The notes under the pieces were generated by a model. That model had not been told where the DNA came from. It saw only the letters and a list, made by a program, of their open reading frames with translations, and did no database searches. Below are positions 44,801 through 54,914 of a DNA stretch of 64,000 nucleotides, one piece after another; the first letter of the stretch is position 1, and each line of letters opens with the position of its first letter. The stretch spans positions 620,001-684,000 of the forward strand of contig OZ316893.1 of NCBI GenBank assembly GCA_973895155.1, written 5' to 3'. This DNA comes from Marsupella aquatica (Eukaryota; Marchantiophyta). The translations under genes were made by a program, and so were the position numbers.

Positions 44801-46635
44801 ATGAGGCATGCGACCATCACATGGATACATGCTAAGGCTACCTGTAGCCTCCATCCAAGATCTAATCGCCAATGGTAGTTGTTTCAACATCGTTGCATTC
44901 ATGTTCTCCTGATGTATGAGAAATCTTGTCACGCACCGCTTTGTTCGCTTAATCCACGCTTCCCGAAACGCCAATTTGGTATTCCCTTCATTCCAAATGT
45001 CACCGCCTACTTTTAAGGATTTCTCTTGCACATAAGATCGGTAAAGCTTTCTATAAAGCTCAGCAAATTCCTCTCGCGTTCCGCTAAAATTGCCAGGCTG
45101 GTAGGCCTTCTCAGCAAAATTGGTCAACAAGATACAACCAACATAGTCGATGTTACACTACATTGACCACACTGCTAGCCATGATCTAACCACTGAATCA
45201 CTATTGCTACGTGGATGGTGATACCTACTCCTATCTTCCTCCGTTCCAAAATGAGCCTTCAAGAGTTTTAATCTGCACTCTGCAGTTAACCAAGCCCCAG
45301 AAAACAAGCGGATCCGATCCAATCCAACCTGCACATTCATGACACCCTGCTTGGCCTCCTTTGCCAACTTGTGATAGAGCTGTCGATATGCCGGGATGAA
45401 TTCCAAACCATTGGCTGGATTCACGCAGGCTGCGAGCTTGGGGAACTTAGTGTCCCAGCTCTTGCACGCAGCAGTAATCATTGCCTCAGTCTCATGCTCA
45501 AGTCTCTTGGCATTCCACGGGTGCCCATGACCTGCGTCTTGTGCCATTCCTTCGAAATATTGATTCGCCCCGCTTCAATGTTTGACCAGCTCATGATGTA
45601 CACAGCTGCCTCTTTTGTCATGTTCTTGGAGTACCAAGTCTTCCCGTGGCCACAATTTCGAGCCTTGAGGAAACCCTCCAACGTCTCCTTGGACATAAGC
45701 GAACTGTACTCCTCCAATGGAGTGTTCAACAGCTTCGCCACCCAATCGGCGTCATTGAACCATGACGTCCTCATGACAGTCGCGCTTATCCTGGACACGG
45801 CAAAGAATGTTCTTAGGTCTAACATTCAAACAGGGCAATCTTTGACAGATTGCCAATAGGGTATTCACACAAGGGAAACGATATTGTATACCTGTTGTTG
45901 CAAAATATGAGTTACTTACGAGTTCAGAGCGTGCATTGCTTGCTCAACCTTCTTGAATCCGTCCTTTCCAGCGTTCAAAAGAGAGAATCTGACACACGGA
46001 TGGTACTGCGGTTGATCTGGAAACTCCTCCGCAACTGCAGACCAAGCTGTGTACCTATGGTTTCCGTCAAAAACCCAAAACATCTTGTCCTTGAGCATTT
46101 TGAAGTCCTCTGACACATCGCACTCTTGCTCAAACTGCTCATTGATTTCAGTCCACAGCGAGTCCCAATAGGGCTTGAACTCTGCCACTGTCCTCGTCTC
46201 CCCTGCTTCATTGAACTCAATGATGTGGAACTCGCTGAGCTTTACAACATAGCCGCTCTCTCTGAATCCTTTTTTTAGTTTGACCACTGACTCATCATGA
46301 AGATTCCTGACGGCCTCCATTGGCATGAGCCGGCATAAGGGGATCCGGGGAGGATCCTTTTCAAACTTCGTCTCATACTTGGAGACGATCGACTCCCAAG
46401 CTCCCTTCTCTACAATATCTGCTAATTCCACTGCTCCTATTGGCTCGAACGATATTTGCTTTGGCTCAAACTTCCTCCTTGAGTCCACTGACTCCACAAG
46501 GGGACCACCTTGTGAGCGTGTTAGTCGAGATGTCACTGGCAAAGGGGACAAAGACCGTTGTTTCTTACTCCGCTGAGAAGTTCCGCTATCAACAGGTCCA
46601 GCGACAGAACCAGCCGAGTCTTTCCTCTTCGCCAT
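40549..46635 (-). CDS. Multi-exon gene joining ParB-like, methyltransferase-like and Ulp1 protease regions
   Basis: Six minus-strand exon blocks follow one another: 46,635-45,913; about 45,818-44,481; 44,150-42,952; 42,859-42,427; about 41,812-41,450; about 41,348-40,549. Several junctions have good splice signals: GTAAGT donor at 45,912, AG/GTATTA donor near 44,480, CCAG acceptor near 44,151, GTAAGT donor near 42,951, CTAG acceptor near 42,860, GTGAGT donor near 42,426 and TTGCAG acceptor at 41,349. The ATG at 46,635 begins MAKRKDS; the stop is at 40,549-40,551. Read as one gene the product would exceed 1,500 residues. It is broken by a frameshift near 45,525 and an in-frame TAG at 45,158-45,160. 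Two separate genes (ParB-side and Ulp1-side) remain possible, since no transcript evidence is available. Domain details are in the entries below. Confidence 0.6.
41930..42345. repeat. ~92-bp tandem satellite inside an intron of the Ulp1 gene
   Basis: Units begin (word GATGCGATTCCTCTC) at 41,999, 42,091, 42,183 and 42,274, with partial units on both sides. Each unit carries GAGATGGACTTGCCTGGAAA, CCCGGGCC and the palindrome pair CGGCGAGGCC...CGGAGAGGCCAGCCGAG. It lies wholly between the GTGAGT donor near 42,426 and the next coding block at about 41,812. Confidence 0.88.
42427..44150 (-). CDS. Proline/acid-rich linker and DNA-methyltransferase-like region
   Basis: The exon starting at 44,150 opens with low-complexity text (EP/TEPT, then three GEDERVED repeats and a PPSPIE proline-rich part). 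The folded part begins near HCYFKWSPYLFKTYFDAAN and has the layout of a beta-class amino-methyltransferase: LILIQMGSDTRM at the motif IV position, DFVRVFLDDEGLFGIVHS at motifs V-VI, and FIWNATPTF later. The next exon has KPGGTVVTFNAHFGAIFKAG (motif I position) then CGRMVFGTESYPYFKSYAE (the GR-x-IG-x-E-x-x-P-x-Y block after motif I). Both signature motifs are degraded: no DPPY, and FNAHFG in place of FxGxG. If the assignment holds, this would be a catalytically dead or highly diverged methyltransferase. The assignment is inference from pattern order. Alternative: an unrelated Rossmann-like domain. Confidence 0.42.
44151..44480 (-). repeat. Intron carrying four palindrome-family motifs
   Basis: Variants of CTCAGCGAGCCTCGCCGAGA appear at about 44,195, 44,277, 44,341 and, weaker, 44,375. 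The flanks are a GTATTA donor and a CCAG acceptor on the minus strand. No coding continuity is seen across it. Confidence 0.7.
44481..45818 (-). pseudogene. Central region of the ParB/Ulp1 gene, unknown domain, with a TAG and a frameshift
   Basis: This stretch reads as a helical, Trp-rich protein without a family I recognise (blocks: TSWFNDADWVAKLLNTPLEE; CGHGKTWYSKNMTKEAAVYI; AAYRQLYHKLAKEAKQ-like; GDIWNEGNTKLAFREAWIKR; DWERRNCPWYMEYDNW). A frame change is needed near 45,525 and an in-frame TAG sits at 45,158-45,160 between LAVWSM and CNIDYVGCILL; coding sense continues on both sides. TAG would be CAG (Gln) after one C-to-T change. The tail is charged (KKARKEGERKVEKEPSSD) and leads to a donor near 44,480. 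Confidence 0.55.
45913..46635 (-). CDS. ParB-like (ParB/Srx-fold) N-terminal exon
   Basis: The ATG at 46,635 opens a basic, Ser-rich leader (MAKRKDSAGS..., with KKQRS as a possible nuclear signal). The folded part follows the ParB N-terminal pattern: RIPLCRLMPMEAVRN (the IPxxxLxPxxxxR entry strand), VVKLKKGFRESGYVVKL (helix and G-turn of the si-x-x-x-G type), then WVFDGNHRYTAW, the family's DGxHR box. In bacteria this fold is found in ParB, some nucleases and fusions to DNA methyltransferases; the DGNHR motif binds nucleotide. The pairing with a methyltransferase-like region downstream therefore mirrors known prokaryotic architectures. The exon ends at a perfect GTAAGT donor at 45,912. Confidence 0.72.
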
Positions 46636-46659
46636 TGTGATCTAAGATTACATGAGAAA

Positions 46660-47530
46660 ACATTCAAGAATTACTTCACAATAACCATACATCTCGGTGA
46701 GCCCCGCCGAGCAAAAGTTTTGACATGTCGAGCTTGCAACATACATTCAAATCGTGTAGACAGTCATGCAGTGAACAAAAGATCCAACCTCAGAGATGGG
46801 TGAAGCGCCGCGCTTGAAACTACAACCCGCTAAGAGTGATTCGACCACCGCCGACTGAGACCTTCAAATCACCCTTTGCAGCACAAAGCTTGAAACTTCG
46901 AGAGTCGACCGCTGCCAAGCTCAAACCAAACTGAGACCTTCAAATCACCTTTGCCAACCAGCACAGAGCTTGAAACTACGAGACTCGACCGCCGCCAAGG
47001 TGAAGCCTTCAAAACACCTTCGCAAACCAGGGCACACGACCACACTTGCCGAGAATAAGTGGAAGAGAGGAAAGCCAACGTGATTGGAAGACTGGGACGA
47101 AGAGCGGAGGGGACCTAGGAAGAGCGAGGATGCGTGAGGAATAACGGGGAGTGAATGAGACGGGGAGTGAATGATGAAGAGTGAGGAAGCGCAGGGATAA
47201 GTGAGAACGACGTTGAAAGCCCTAACGAAGCGTGAAGAGCAAGAGTGACGAGGAAGAGTAAGGAAGAAGGACCCTCGTACCGCACGTACCGCACCGGTGA
47301 CGAGGAAGAGTAAGGAAGGACCCTCGTACTGCACGTACCGCACTGCACGGAAGTACTCCATGGATACGAGAGATCCCCGGTACCGCACCGCACACAAGTA
47401 CATGGATACGGGAGATCCAAACTATACTAGAGAATGTACATCTTGTTAATTAACGGGCCAAACAAGAAAGTACGCGGCCAAACAAGAAAGTACGTAAGGT
47501 TCTAGGGTTTACGGCCCAGTACGGGGGTAT
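46660..47530 (-). promoter_or_regulatory. Promoter and 5' leader of the ParB/Ulp1 gene
   Basis: Read on the minus strand, 47,530 down to about 47,190 matches 54,650-54,914 on the plus strand, in front of the second F-box-like gene. Shared words include GGGCCGTAAA(C/T)CCTAGA, CGTACTTTCTTGTTTGG, GTTAACAAGATGTAC-like, GTCCCGTATCCATG-like, GTGCGGTGCGGTAC and TCTCACTTATCCCTGCGCTT. Homology ends inside the presumed leader. A ~60-bp sub-repeat (ACGAGGAAGAGTAAGGAAG ... CGTACCGCA) is duplicated at about 47,247-47,340. Confidence 0.7.
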
Positions 47531-49320
47531 GAGATTTAGGGTCCAAATCTCAAAGACCCTCGCCAACAATTAATTGCGGCCCATACTGAGACGTGTCAAC
47601 ATCTTAGAGCCTCGTCCCAAAGAGGGAATGGGGGCCCACAATACGAGTCCAAATCTCAAAGACCCTCGCTGAGAATGGATAGCGGGCCAATACTGAGACG
47701 TGTCAACATCTCGGAGCCTCGTCCCAAAGAGGGAATGGGGGCCCATAATACGAGTCCAAATCTCAAAGACCCTCGCCGAGAATGGATAGCGGGATTGACA
47801 AAGACCTCTAAACCCTAAACCTATATACCCTTGGGTGGGGTATACAAAGCTGCAGTGAGACAGCACCGATAGATCTCGGAGACCCTCTCCGAGATGGCGT
47901 GGTGTGCCACATCTGGCAGTCATCCTATTTTGAGACACTCGCAAAAGAGGATTGTGGACAAGGAAGTTGACAATCTAAATCCAAAAGACCCCTGCTCCAT
48001 GTCAGAGACCCTCACCGACATAGAAAGGCGTGCCCCAAATGTCTTCACTTTATCTAGGAGATGAAGAACTTCAGACACCTTGTACTCTCGGAGACCCTCT
48101 TTGAGAAGGAGTAGTGTGCATGAAATGGCAATGCCTCTAAACTCTTGGACCATATCACGGGAGGAAAGGTAAGGCAGATCAGGCATCGTGTCTCTCAGAG
48201 ACCCTCTCCGAGATGGAATTGAGAGGCACTAGTCCCCCACCGTGGGACCCAAGATGTCGGAGACCCTCGCCGAAATGGGACTATGGAACTAGAAATACTT
48301 CTCCGTACCATAAATCCATAAACTTTTTACAATTATCCGTACAAAATGACTCGGCAACTCCAAATTGGGCATTTTTTCCTCTACAATGCTCGAATATATC
48401 TCGGAGACCCTCGCCCAAATGGGATTATGGAACTAGAAACGCTTCTCCGTACCATGAATCCAATTTTTTTTGCAAATATCCGTACATACCGGCGTTTTCT
48501 CTCTTTTACAATGCTCGAATATATCTCAGAGAGGCTCGCCGAGTATGATATGCACTCCAAACAACCGACACCAAACTCTGAAGTAGACCTGCGCCAAGGA
48601 GGCAATCTGGGAATCCTACATCCAAATCCATCTCAGAGACCCTCGCCGAGTAAGAGACGGAATCAAAAGTCGATGATGCTCCGACTCGGAGAGTCGATGT
48701 TGAACAGTCAATGTTGCAAAAACAACAAATCTTCTACTGAGAAACTCTCGCTTGCACAAGAGTGTGGGCCCCAGGTGTCCCGAATAGATCTCAGAGACCC
48801 TCGCCGAGTAGGAGTAGGGATAAAAAGTCGATGATGCTCCAACTCGGAGAGTCGATGTTGAACAGTCAATGTTGCAAAAACAACAAATCTCCTATTGAGA
48901 AACTCTCGCTTGCACAGGAGTGTGGGCCCCAGGTGTCCTGAATAGATCTCAGAGACCCTCGCCGAGTAGGAGTAGGGATAAAAAGTCGATGATGCTCCGA
49001 CTCGGAGAGTCAATGTTGAACAGTCAATGTTGAAAAGTCAACAAATTTCCTACTGTGAAACTCGAGCTTGCACAGGAGTGTGGGCCCCAGGAGTCCCAAA
49101 TAGATCTCAGAGACCCTCGCCGAGTAGGAGTAGGGATAAAAAGTCGATGATGCTCCGACTCGGAGAGTCGATGTTGAACAGTCAATGTTGAAAAGTCAAC
49201 AAATTTCCTACTGTGAAACTCAAGCTTGCACAGGAGTGTGGGCCCCAAGAGTCCCGAATAGATCTCAGAGACCCTCGCCGAGTAGTATGGATAAAAAGTT
49301 GATGTAGGGCAAAGAGGGGA
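47531..49320. repeat. Divergent intergenic region packed with palindromes and a ~158-bp satellite
   Basis: Between the two divergent genes lie about eighteen palindrome-family motifs of the form CTC(G/A)GAGACCCTCGCCGAG, among them a nearly perfect AGATCTCGGAGACCCTCTCC copy at 47,871. From about 48,645 to 49,300 they form a tandem satellite: the word AGTCGATGATGCTCC begins at 48,669, 48,828, 48,987 and 49,143 (period 156-159). Each unit has a second dyad, GACTCGGAGAGTCGATGTTG. No supported gene. Confidence 0.85.
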
Positions 49321-49502
49321 TCGGGCCCGCACGAGGGATTGTGGGCCCGCACGATGGGACTTTCAAGACCACGACGTGCAGAATGTACCACATCCACACA
49401 TTGCAGAAATGTACCTTCTTGGCGGCTGCTGGCAATTAGGTACCTTCTTTGTGGTACAATTCTCGTCGTTGCGGGTCATATGCTCGTTCTACGCACGTTG
49501 TA

Positions 49503-49512
49503 TCGTTATAAG
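49503..49512 (+). promoter_or_regulatory. Putative TATA element of the MULE transposase gene
   Basis: TCGTTATAAG, about 150 bases before the chosen ATG. The same TCGTTATAA/CCGTTATAA word precedes both F-box-like genes (53,714 and 55,110). Confidence 0.5.
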
Positions 49513-49929
49513 TAGCGTTCCGGGTCATACGATTTCTCTACGCACGTTGTCCAGAACGGTATTCTTGGCCGTAATTGGTACGTACAGGTGCGTTAACGCT
49601 GAGCCTCAAAGTTTGTCGTTTTAAGGGATGTCAGATCATTCCCTATGTGGATTCGGGAAACATGGCCTCTCTTGTGATTATCACATCTTTAACGGGGGAT
49701 GTAGTTGTTTTTCATAATTCTAACGTTGACATTGTCCGAGTGACTAAGGAACATGAAGTAGCGAGCCGTTTTGGTTTGAAGGTAGGGGATTTCATGATTT
49801 ATGAGGAGAGCGAGGACGGGTTGTCCACGTCTGCTGAATCCAAAGGAGATGGAGATGAGCGAGAGTGGTACCTGAAGTATGGCGCGTGTTATATTCTCTG
49901 TAGAAAGACGGGGTGCATACCAAGTGCAC

Positions 49930-50222
49930 ACCATGTCAAAGAGGGTCTCCGACATGAAGAACCTTCTCGGACGAGTACCCCTCGGTCGAATTCATTTCGA
50001 ATGTGGGAGGATCGCGGAGATGGTGATACTCCACCAAAGGAGACACCTCGATCCAGTGGGATTCATGTCAGAGGGGGTCTTCGAGATGGTGAACCTTCAC
50101 CAATGAATACACCTCAGTCAAACACATCCCAATTCTGGGAGGATCGTGGAGCTTGTTATCGTCAACCAAAGGAGACACCTCGTTCAAAGGCATCCATCCT
50201 CCGTGAGGGTCTCCAAGATGGT
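49930..50222 (+). repeat. Palindrome-family repeats used as coding sequence in the transposase
   Basis: CATGTCAAAGAGGGTCTCCG ends in ACATG (49,932-49,956); related copies lie at 50,064-50,088 and 50,195-50,220, about 131 bases apart. All are in the same frame and encode (K/R)(E/G)GL(R/Q). The transposase N-terminus was thus apparently built from the element's own satellite. Confidence 0.65.
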
Positions 50223-51830
50223 GATTCGGTATGGAAGGATGAGTTCCTTGTCAGTGTTGTTCATGCCATGTTGCACGGAAAAGGGACCTCTCGTTGTGTA
50301 CAAGCTGCTCGTAAGATTTTGAGCATGAAATTGCCCGAGAGAGTTCTACGATTGCCAGAATTCTATGATGGAGACCATATTTTTGAGTTGCCACCCTTTA
50401 CTGGTCCATACTCTAAGGGTTGTTTCTTCTTTGGGATGGAGCGCAAGAACGATTGTTACATGTGGAGCCGGTTAATTGAGATGGGAGCAAACATTGGCCC
50501 AAAGCTGAACAACAATAGTCACTCGTACAAGATCCAAAGCGTCAAGTGTTTGGGTTCTCTGCGATGTCTGCATGAGGATTGTGAAAATTTTCAACAACGA
50601 CAAGAGCACAATTCTGCAAAGTGGACCCAAGATCGAGCAGGCACAAATGAGCTACCTTTCCCTGTTGGACGCGATGTTCCCCCGTCGAGTGTAATTTGTA
50701 CGTACTGCAAGAGGCCTCCCAGGTGTATAGCTCGATGCCCAAGTGAGATGTACTATATCACTCCAACCAAGGATGACGTGAATTATTGTCACAAGTCTCG
50801 TGTTGCGATGCATATAGGAAATCACACCCATCCTGCAATGTTCACGCATAACAAGGATCAACGATCAGTTGTGCACAATCTTGTGGAGGTGGAGCTGAAG
50901 AGGAGTCCGACTGCTATGCCGTCTGTTATCAAGGGCGAGGCAATACAGAAACTTAAAGATATCCTTGAAGACCCAGTGGCTGAAATGGTGACATCTGAGG
51001 AGGCAAGAGACCTTAATGAAATGTTGTCCATCCTCGGTGATGAATCCATTTTTCGCTCTATGATCAGGAGCATCAAGAAGTACAGTCATGTGTCGTCTGA
51101 TCTTAACATGATACTGGAGATGCGGAAGGTGACTGCCTTTTCGTTTATCCAAAGTGTTTTGTTCCCATCCCAGAACGTGGGAACAGACGAGCGACCACAC
51201 ATTTTTAAAATGAGTACAGAAGGTCCTGGTTCCGGGGTGGACCTTGTTCGAAGAATGCAGCCAGGCGGGGATCTCGAGCATTCATGGGTGATGTCTGATG
51301 TGATGCATCGTATACTTGACAACAAATGGTGCACCATGTCAGCACACGTGTATGACCATTTCTATCGGGGCCTGTGCACAATCTTTGTTTGTGAGTTGGT
51401 TTCAGAAGATAGTGCGGCATTACAAACTGCATGGAAGGTCATGAGGAGGGTGTGTGGAGAACATGGGCTTATCAATGTTGAATTTTGTGGCCTTATGGCT
51501 GATAATGCTGCTGCTGGGTGGAATGCAATCTGCAATGAATTTTGGGATGGAAAGGTAAATACCCATAGAGAGAGGTCTGATGCATTTCACTGGGCCCAAT
51601 CAGTGGAGAGGGTGCAGAAGCACATTGTCCCACAGAAGAGATTTGAGCATAAGGAAATTCTAGATTTGCTTCGACATGCCGACAACATAGTTCTCGCATT
51701 TCGAGTTTTTGAGAAGCTTAAGACGTGGTGGAGCGAGGGCAACGCGCTACCCGGAAAAGCGAAGGAGCTCACAACGTGGATGTCTTGGTGGATTGTTCGG
51801 TTTTCTCAATGGGGAAATTTTTTGAGACTC

Positions 51831-52018
51831 GTAAGTGTCTAACGCTTTTCCTCTATATGCATGAAATCCGTCAAATCTCGGCGAAGCTTGCTGACATGGG
51901 GTCAGTTGAAGGGATGTTCAATTGGACGACCTCTATCTGTAACGCTTTCTGTCAAATATCGGCAGCGGTCGCCGAGATATGTTTCCAATTGTATTGACAT
52001 TCTTCTTGGAAATTGTAG
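51831..52018 (+). repeat. Transposase intron with two palindrome motifs
   Basis: ATCTCGGCGAAGCTTGCTGA at 51,873 and AATATCGGCAGCGGTCGCCG at 51,955 lie between a GTAAGTG donor and a TTGTAG acceptor. Confidence 0.6.
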
Positions 52019-53497
52019 GAGATGGACAGAGAAAAGGCTGCGCTGATGCCTAACCACAGCGGGGCAGAGTCGGTGCATGCGGTCATGCGGAAATGGTCCT
52101 CTAATAGAAAGGTTGGGTTAGTACAGTCCTGTAACTTAGATGCAACTTGAGCATTGAGCCAGGTTGCATCTTTGGAGCACTACCAACACAGTGGGAGGAA
52201 AGGGCGGGGACCGAGCCTATTTGAACTCCGACTTCGAGACGCTACTGCTGTTGGGAATGTGGAATCTTTCTTTTCAAAATTGAACACAGTTATAACTCAA
52301 CCAGAATTGCGTAAGTTCTCGTCAGCGGACCCACTTAGCGGAGATGTAGAAACGGTTTCTATGAAGCGCGGGAAGGCCGTATCTGGCGCTCATATGGTAG
52401 TAGAAGATTCACACAGGCCTGACATTGTTCTGGTAACGAGACCAAAGAAGAGGAAGTTCAAGGGGGTTGCAAACAGGGACGCAACCTTAAAAAGCACAGA
52501 TCCTGAAGTTGTGGATCTGTCTTCTGATGGGGGTAGTGGCTCGGGCGAGCCTGAAGTTGTCATTGTGGAACCTCTCCAACGGACGACAAGGTCAACCCCA
52601 CGTCCGGAGCCCGTCAGAAGACATGTTTAGGAAACTGATTTGGTGCCAGGGACGTTATTTCTGGCCCGCATCTCAACATGTCGTAAGAGTCCCGGTTGTA
52701 GAGGTGCGTTCAAAGGCAAGGAACGGGGAGTATGTGCTCGATTTATTAGAGAGGCAGGATTGAAAGTGAGCGGATTGGGTGTTGTTGGTATTTGTTGGCT
52801 GGCGGGGAGTAAATTTAATGAACCAGGTGTTCCATATCCGTATTGGTTTTGTCCGAACAACCAGTGTTGCAGAAAATCCTCTTTGCCTTTCATTACCGGC
52901 GTGCTACCACCACTGCCTTCAAAGTTTCCGGTCTCTCGTGGTACTAATCTTACAGAAGCAGAGGTTATTTTCCTGCACAACAATGGAGTGGATGTCATTT
53001 CTGGTGGTGATGTTATGAATGAGGTAGTGAGTGCTGGCGACATCATCATGGATTTGAACACATACCCAGAGCGGCCAGATCCTACAAGGCCTGACGATCG
53101 TGGTACTCGCCGCAATGGCCAGGCAAGGCGAAGGAGGTCAGACCCCCCCAAGGATGCATTAGCACGTATCCAAAATGCTAAGACCGAGGCCATTGTGTGC
53201 ACGTCAATGAGGAGAATTGAAACAGGGAATGCTACCGGCATAAGGCTCATGGTGAACAACACTAGCAGGGGGCGAACTTCAGTACATTGCGTCCAGATCT
53301 GTGTCTTCCCAAGTTGCTCCTGCAAGGATTTCATGTATAGGGAGTCGATGGGAAGAGCCTACTTCCCGTGCAAGCACTTGTACTGGTGCTTTGCAAACAT
53401 CTGTAAAAGGGACATTGACACGGATCAATGTGTAAACCAACCTATCTTGACTCTAACTGAGGTCCGCGGCCTTGTAGCAAATACCAATATCGTCTGA

Positions 53498-53712
53498 CAT
53501 TGTATGTCGGCGACCCTCGCTAACATTGTCTCCTTCTTCAGGAGATCATCTTGGCGACCCTCGCCGTGTCATCTAATCTTGGCGACCCTCACCGAGTCAT
53601 CTAATCTTGGCGACCCTCGCCGACGTAACTCCTGAGTCATCTTGGTGACCCTTGCCGACATGGACTTCAGGGTTGCGGGCCTAGGGTTAGGGGGTTAGGG
53701 TTTATAATATGA
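53498..53712 (+). repeat. 3' flank of transposase: short palindrome array
   Basis: Five copies of TTGGCGACCCTCGCCGA-like motifs at 53,507-53,660, spaced 25-45 bases, then a telomere-like GGGTTAGGGGGTTAGGGTTT at 53,684-53,703. Confidence 0.75.
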
Positions 53713-53713
53713 C

Positions 53714-53722
53714 CGTTATAAG
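53714..53722 (+). promoter_or_regulatory. Putative TATA element of F-box-like gene 1
   Basis: CGTTATAAG with CC/GA context, matching the words at 49,503 and 55,110. It lies only ~18 bases before the ATG at 53,740, so the ATG at 53,815 (MDPSAGG) is the better start. Confidence 0.4.
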
Positions 53723-53814
53723 TATAGAATTACGGATTTATGTTGGCGAGGCTCAGATTCGACCCTAAACCCGCTTGGGTCCTTGGGATGAGGGTTGTTG
53801 CTTTGTTCGAAACT

Positions 53815-54198
53815 ATGGATCCTAGTGCAGGCGGACGTGAGATGGTGATTGATAGGACACAAGAAAGGCTTACATCGGAATTGCAGACGCTTCTTGCTAG
53901 TAAAGAACAAGACCGTGCTCGCATCTGGAATCTCCCCTCCTCTCGTTATCCCCTACGATGTCGCCCTCCAGCCGGTAACTTGATTCCGGGATTGCCTGAT
54001 GATCTTGTGGAGTTGCACATATGGCCCCGGATCCGATCAATGTTGGAAGATGTTGTGCTTGTGGATGCTCCAGTGAGGAATATGTGCCTGATGGTGCGGT
54101 CTGTTGCGCATATCAACAGGAAATGGAGATATTTGATAACAAACTCCATAGCATGGGCTGCAATGACTACTGCTATGATATTTTGTGCCACGAGATGA
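53815..54198 (+). CDS. F-box-like protein 1 (paralogue of the gene at 55,249)
   Basis: The product (127 residues from MDPSAGGREM) has LIPGLPDDLVELHIWPRI, then MVRSVAHINRKWRYLITNSIAWAAM. This is the spacing of an F-box: a LPDDLV-type entry helix, then R-x-V-x-x-x-x-(K)-W-R-x-L-I and a final aromatic. F-box proteins link substrates to SCF ubiquitin ligases. The first frame stops at 54,198; about 270 bases further (to 54,585) resemble in order the second part of the paralogue and end in the same 3' sequence, so an intron or frameshift probably lies near 54,195. ATGs at 53,740 and 53,788 are in frame but close to the TATA-like word. The domain call is by pattern, not search. Confidence 0.5.
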   Translation: MDPSAGGREMVIDRTQERLTSELQTLLASKEQDRARIWNLPSSRYPLRCRPPAGNLIPGLPDDLVELHIWPRIRSMLEDVVLVDAPVRNMCLMVRSVAHINRKWRYLITNSIAWAAMTTAMIFCATR

Positions 54199-54539
54199 CC
54201 TGAATTGACACCTCACTTCTTTCGTGAGTCAATGAGAGCGTTCCCCACCGATTGATGTTTGGGCTCGGTTGGCTGATGATATCTTAAATAAGAGGATCAA
54301 TTCCTGGTTATTATGTGATTCGGAGGAAGTGGACTGTTATCTGTCGATATGGTGTTCAGCAAGAACGAGTAGATGCTTGGAAAAGGACTCGTCTTGATAA
54401 TTGGTACATTGAGCAGGTTCAGGAAAGACTTGATCAAGGTGTAAGTGTCAATCGTGACAACTTTTAGGTGCACTTCATGTCATTATCGGTTTAGTGTATA
54501 GAATACGCAGGAGTACGCCACACCTGGTTCAGATTTAGA

Positions 54540-54590
54540 GATCATGGACTAATTTTGTACGACTTTTTTGAGTAATAAATACTTGGCGAC
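54540..54590 (+). terminator. Shared 3' end with polyadenylation signal, copy 1
   Basis: CATGGACTAATTTTGTACGA then CTTTTTTGAGTAATAAAT. The same text, slightly changed, ends the second paralogue at 56,068-56,105. AATAAA is the probable poly(A) signal. Confidence 0.6.
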
Positions 54591-54649
54591 ATGAGATCCT
54601 TCCTATCTTTCACTATCAATTCTCGGCAAGGGTCTTTGACATTTGGACC

Positions 54650-54914
54650 GTTTAGGGTTTACCCTAAACCCTAAACACGTACCCCCTATACTGGGCCGTA
54701 AATCCTAGACCCTTGCATACTTCCCTTGCGTACTTTCTTGTTTGGTCCGTTAACAAGATGTACGTTGTCAAGTATAGTTGGGATGTCCCGTATCCATGAC
54801 ATAGTTTTGTGCGGTGCGGTACGTGCGGTACGTGCTCCCTTCTTCCTTACTCTTCCTCTTCCTCTTCACTCTTTGTTAGGGTTTTCAACGTCCTTCTCAC
54901 TTATCCCTGCGCTT
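54650..54914 (+). promoter_or_regulatory. Promoter/leader region of F-box-like gene 2, inverted match to 47,190-47,530
   Basis: Described under the ParB/Ulp1 promoter. The two stretches lie in opposite orientations, each pointing into its own gene, so two unrelated genes of the element carry the same ~270-bp regulatory sequence. Confidence 0.7.

Larger units (their letters stand above)
49662..53497 (+). pseudogene. MULE-type transposase with N-terminal zinc finger and C-terminal SWIM finger (one in-frame TAG)
   Basis: The first in-frame ATG is at 49,662 (MASLVIITSLT). The N-terminal part has three ~44-residue repeats (KEGLRHEEPS, RGGLRDGEPS, REGLQDGDS). Next is a WRKY/FLYWCH-like zinc region (VKCLGSLRCLHEDC ... 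CTYCKRPPRC ... HIGNHTHP, about 50,545-50,835). The MULE catalytic domain follows: first Asp at 51,297-51,299 (SDVMHRIL), second at 51,501-51,503 (LMADNAAAGWNAI), then DAFHWAQSVERVQKHI. An intron with GTAAGTG donor near 51,831 and TTGTAG acceptor near 52,018 leads to PNHSGAESVHAVMRKW; a second, ~50-base intron is likely at 52,112-52,160. The SWIM finger CSC...CKH is at 53,315-53,377. A TAG at 52,628-52,630 splits the frame between the DDE part and the SWIM part; CAG would restore Gln. The family cuts and pastes DNA, leaving 8-11-bp duplications. Confidence 0.85.

Noticed and set aside
52640-53497. Treating the SWIM-finger frame as a separate gene.
   Set aside because: It is in the same frame as the preceding transposase exon, separated only by one TAG, and SWIM fingers usually end MULE transposases.
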